A stretch of DNA of 64,000 bases from Ziziphus jujuba (lineage: Eukaryota; Streptophyta; Magnoliopsida; Rosales; Rhamnaceae): the NCBI RefSeq assembly GCF_031755915.1, contig NC_083390.1:17205001-17269000 (forward strand). The letters are read 5' to 3'. The first letter of the stretch is position 1; every line of letters starts with the position of its first letter. Made by a program: the position numbers and the translations under genes. The notes under the pieces were generated by a model that searched no databases, was not told where the DNA came from, and saw only the letters and a program-made list of their open reading frames with translations. Below are positions 60,532 to 64,000 of the stretch, one piece after another.

Positions 60532-61755
60532 AAGAAAATTTTTTCTCTTTTTTTTTTTTTTTTTAAGTTTTATTTACCTTATAAAATGGACGTCATTTGG
60601 AGGAATTCAAAATGAAAAATTAACTTGTTCTTTAATGGTACAAGTAGTATAGGGTCACATAGAATTTGGGGTTTTCAAATTTCATCTTATCTTGCTAATC
60701 ATTTCAAATCTATCATACCTTTTTAGTGGTGCAATGAGAAAAAAATCTTTAACCAAATCAGAAAAGAAAAATGGGCCAAATAGCTAGTAAAAGAAACTAT
60801 ATCTAGTAAAAGAAACTATCTGCTCATAAAAAGGGGTTGCAGGTCGATCAATCTAGCTTGGTTGCATTGACTGATTGCCAGAAGTTAGTGTTACAAAGAT
60901 TAAAAAGGAAAAAAGTAAAATAAAAAAGGATATATCAAAAGAGATCGCTTGTCATTGAAAGTAGGTACATTTAGTCATAGTATGAACAGTTAAAGGTCAT
61001 GTAAAAGGTTTTTCTTTTTCGTTTTCATTTTTTTTTTCTCCTTTTGCAAATTTGTCCTCGAATAGATGATATAGAAATTAAAATTGAACTCTCAACTCTT
61101 TTGTTAATTTAATTGATTATCCTTATGAATTTGCCTTTTCATATTAGACTTTTTTAATATAAAAAATAAATAAATAAAATTAGTATATAAAATCAATGTT
61201 CTAAAAAATAAGACGTATGGTAAGGCGTTGAGATCAAGCTTAAGCCTTATGAATTTAGGTATAGACATAACTTAGATGTGATAAATCATTTTTGTATTTT
61301 TATTATTATTTAATTATTTCAATACTTTGAAAATTAAGATGTATATAAGTGTCTATTTGATATAACTAATGTAAGTAAAACTTTTCAAAAAGAAATTTTT
61401 TTTTAATTATTATTAAAAATATAATAATCATTTTGCTGTTAATTTAAAAACTACTTTTTATTATAAAGCTTTTCACAGTAGATTGTTTGGCACCATAACT
61501 TCATAAGCTTTTTTAACTCCCATTTGCCCATTAATAAAATAGTAAGGATAAAATTGGTGGTTAAAATATATCATTAAATGGTCCTTTGAGCTTCCTTCTT
61601 TATAGGAATGCCTAAAATTTGGGGTTTTACAAACTGGTTTAAAAAAAGTATTTTTCAATCAACAAGAATTTATGAAATTATAGCCAACTAACACATTATT
61701 TTTAACAAAAGGGCTTATGACCAAGTAGTAGAGCTTTATGCTTAAAAAATAATAA
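57035..61755. other. AT-rich intergenic DNA
   Basis: I see no supportable gene. There are many TA microsatellites (for example 57,412-57,441 with adjacent CA units, 57,716-57,734, 57,857-57,873) and T-runs (58,228-58,242, 60,510-60,565). Isolated open frames at 58,059-58,244 and 58,907-59,128 have no recognised match. Confidence 0.45.
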
Positions 61756-61759
61756 ATTA

Positions 61760-62117
61760 ATTACACTTTGATACCTTTGATTTTTAAAATTTTACAATTT
61801 AAACATTTAACTTCCAAATATAGTGATTTATGTTCTAAATTTTTCAATTTGTTACAAATTAGTTCAATCTTTAATTTAATAAAATAAAATGGTAACTATT
61901 CTGTACAAAAAAGTTATTTCTTTAATAGATTTAAAAGCAATAGAATTTGCAAGAAAAGAGAAGATACAAGTCACATGGACGAGGTTTTATCAATTTGTTT
62001 GGTCAAATTGGAGATGTGGTCAATCTACAACAAATTAAAAAAATTAAAAGCTTAAATCAATACTCTAAAAATTAAGGGTCTAAATCACAGAAAGTTGAAT
62101 ATACCAAAGTGTAAGTA
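61760..62117. repeat. MITE-like element with inverted ends
   Basis: The left end (ttacactttgatac, then ttgatttttaaaa) is complementary to the right end (ctaaaaattaaggg, then ataccaaagtgtaa). Middle portions (caatttgttacaaatt / caacaaattaaaaaaatt) also pair loosely. It has no coding content. Confidence 0.55.
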
Positions 62118-64000
62118 ACATATATATATATTTGTATGTATACCAAAATACGCTAAGTCTGCTAGTGCATATGCATTTGAAATAAATTAGCAACAATTAA
62201 TCATCAATCATCGCAGATTTATAGAAATTTTATACTTCCTAAGTTTCCAACAAAAAACATTTCAATATTAAAATTCCTTAATAATTTATGGAAATGTTTA
62301 TTATTTAAAAAAATAGCAATTCTTTGTTTTTAATTTCATTTGTTTATTTACAAAAAATTGTAATTTCCAAAAGAGAAATTGGCATTGGTTCATCGCAAAC
62401 TTTATAAAGGTTGATACTTTACACTCTAAAAAATTGTTTTTGGCAATTTGTATCATAAACTCGCAACACCCTCGTAAGTCCTTTCGTCAAATACTAAACA
62501 AAAAATGAGGATACAAAGTACAATTTTCTGTAGTTTTTAGAGTGCAACTTGTAAAAAATTTTAACTAATAACTAATGAAAAAAATAATTGAAGAGGATTA
62601 TTATTTTTTTAATAAGTTTAGGTTGGCTCAGTTAATAAATCACTCACACTTATATCTAGGAGGTTATGGGTTCAATATGCCAAGTGCAGAAAAAATTATT
62701 TTAGGAAAAAAATTGCAAATATAATTTTTCAAAAATAAAAATAAAAATATTTATATATAATAAATATTCTAAAAAAAATAAATAAGAACCAATAAAAAAA
62801 TTTTGAATATGTGAAAAAAAAAATTGCATAGATATATAAAAATGCAAGTGTAATTTTTCATAAATAAAAATAATAATTTGTACATATTTTAGATATTAGA
62901 AAAAATAAAGATCTATTAAAAAAAGTGATCAATTACTTACAAAAAATAAAAGAAAGCTTTGAAAAATTATTTTTATAAAATGTGTTCTTTTATTTATTAT
63001 ATATTTGTTTTATATTTATAATTTTTATTACAATAATATTTTATAAAATTTATTGTAGTTAAATTATTATAAATAAAATATAATATAGAAAAAATTTGTT
63101 ATATTTGTTACTTGTAATACTTTATAATATTTTTTATTGTTATTAAAAAATTTAAAAATGTTATATTTTTTATAAAATGTTATTGTTAATATTTTTAATA
63201 ATATTTATAATCATAGATATTTTATAATTTGTAAAATTTACTTATAAAAATAAATTAAAATTTTATAAATGAATAAAATTATTTTATTTTATAAAATAAA
63301 TTATATTTTATATTTATTAAAAATATACATATATTAAAAAAATTTAATTTAATTAATAAAATATTTTGTAAAGTAACAACAGTATTTTGTAAATTTTGTT
63401 ATATTGTAAATAACAATAAAAATGAAAAAGTATACAGTAAATCATAGAACATATTTTATGAAAATAAATTTTCAATGTTTTCGTTTATATTTAAAAATAC
63501 TTTATCACTTTTTTTTACAGGTTTTTATGTGTTTTTTAATCTCTAAAATATGTAGAAATTATTATTTTTATTTTTTGAAATATTACATTTGTATTTTTAT
63601 AATAATCTATGCAATTTTTTTTGACATATTCAATTTGTTATTGGTTTTTATTTATTTATTTAGAATATTTATTACATGTAAACATTTTTATTTTTATATT
63701 TGCAAAATTACATTTACATTTTGTTTTGAAGAATTATTTTACTAAATTATTAGAAAAATAATAATCTTCTTTAATTATTATTATTATTTTTTTAATTTTC
63801 ATTATTTTTTATTCAAAAATTTTTGCAATTTATATATTAAACTGTATAAAATTACACTTTACCCTCTTATTTCTGTTTTATATTTGACAGAATGCCCAAA
63901 CATTGTAAAAATTTTATGAGGTCAAGGTGCAAATCGTCAAAAAAAAAAAAATTAAGGTGCAAGGTATTAACCCTAATAAAGTTCGAAACAAAAATGTCAA
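62118..64000. other. very AT-rich intergenic DNA
   Basis: From about 62,930 to 63,840 the sequence is almost wholly A and T with many TTATAAAAT-like palindromic phrases. No gene is supported. The open frame at 63,422-63,745 is Phe/Ile/Tyr-rich, as expected from composition. Confidence 0.5.
62621..62690 (+). repeat. probable tRNA-derived SINE head
   Basis: Box A-like ggttggctcagttaataaa (62,621-62,639) and box B-like gggttcaatatgcc (62,668-62,681) are at tRNA-like spacing. It is too diverged to be a tRNA gene: no acceptor stem is seen. The 3' end of the element is not defined. Confidence 0.45.

Noticed and set aside
63422..63745. 107-codon frame near the window end
   Set aside because: It is Phe/Ile/Tyr-rich in almost pure A+T DNA, as expected by chance.

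Overview
This is nuclear DNA of a flowering plant, probably a eudicot. It is very AT-rich, has GT-AG introns, long intergenic stretches full of decayed transposons, and three recognisable plant genes.

The genes are: (1) a DUF1262-family gene on the minus strand (1,265-8,541; two exons, 398 codons) whose 6.1 kb intron holds a whole decayed Ty1/copia retrotransposon; (2) PHYLLO on the plus strand (29,877-46,306), rebuilt here as 28 exons with every junction in frame (1,722 codons). PHYLLO is the plastid fusion of a truncated MenF with MenD, MenC and MenH, and makes phylloquinone (vitamin K1) precursors; (3) a ZIP-family divalent-metal transporter on the minus strand (51,967-53,574; two exons, 358 codons).

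Layout. 1-9.3 kb: DUF1262 gene, the copia element in its intron, and its upstream DNA. 9.5-15.8 kb: dispersed repeat copies and a 3.6 kb hAT transposon (11,599-15,208) with terminal inverted repeats, an 8-bp target duplication and a lightly broken transposase. 15.8-16.4 kb: a truncated, broken duplicate of DUF1262 exon 2. 16.4-28.8 kb: nested retrotransposon debris, namely gypsy-type LTR pieces, a Tnt1-like copia polyprotein, a second copy of the first copia family, a minisatellite and hairpin repeats. 28.8-29.7 kb: a repeat shared with 9.5 kb, split by an insert. 29.8-46.3 kb: PHYLLO, with three foldback elements in its introns. 47.6-51.3 kb: two ZIP pseudogene fragments, one of them split by a 2.87 kb solo LTR with a perfect 5-bp target duplication. 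52-53.6 kb: the intact ZIP gene. 54-64 kb: AT-rich intergenic DNA with microsatellites, a few possible MITE/SINE remnants and one weak short spliced ORF.

The three genes have no evident functional link. The main interest is architectural: the quadruple-fusion gene, an expanding and decaying ZIP cluster, and readable nesting of transposons. I did not find a convincing new biological system. All similarity statements come from reading the sequence; no alignment or database search was run.
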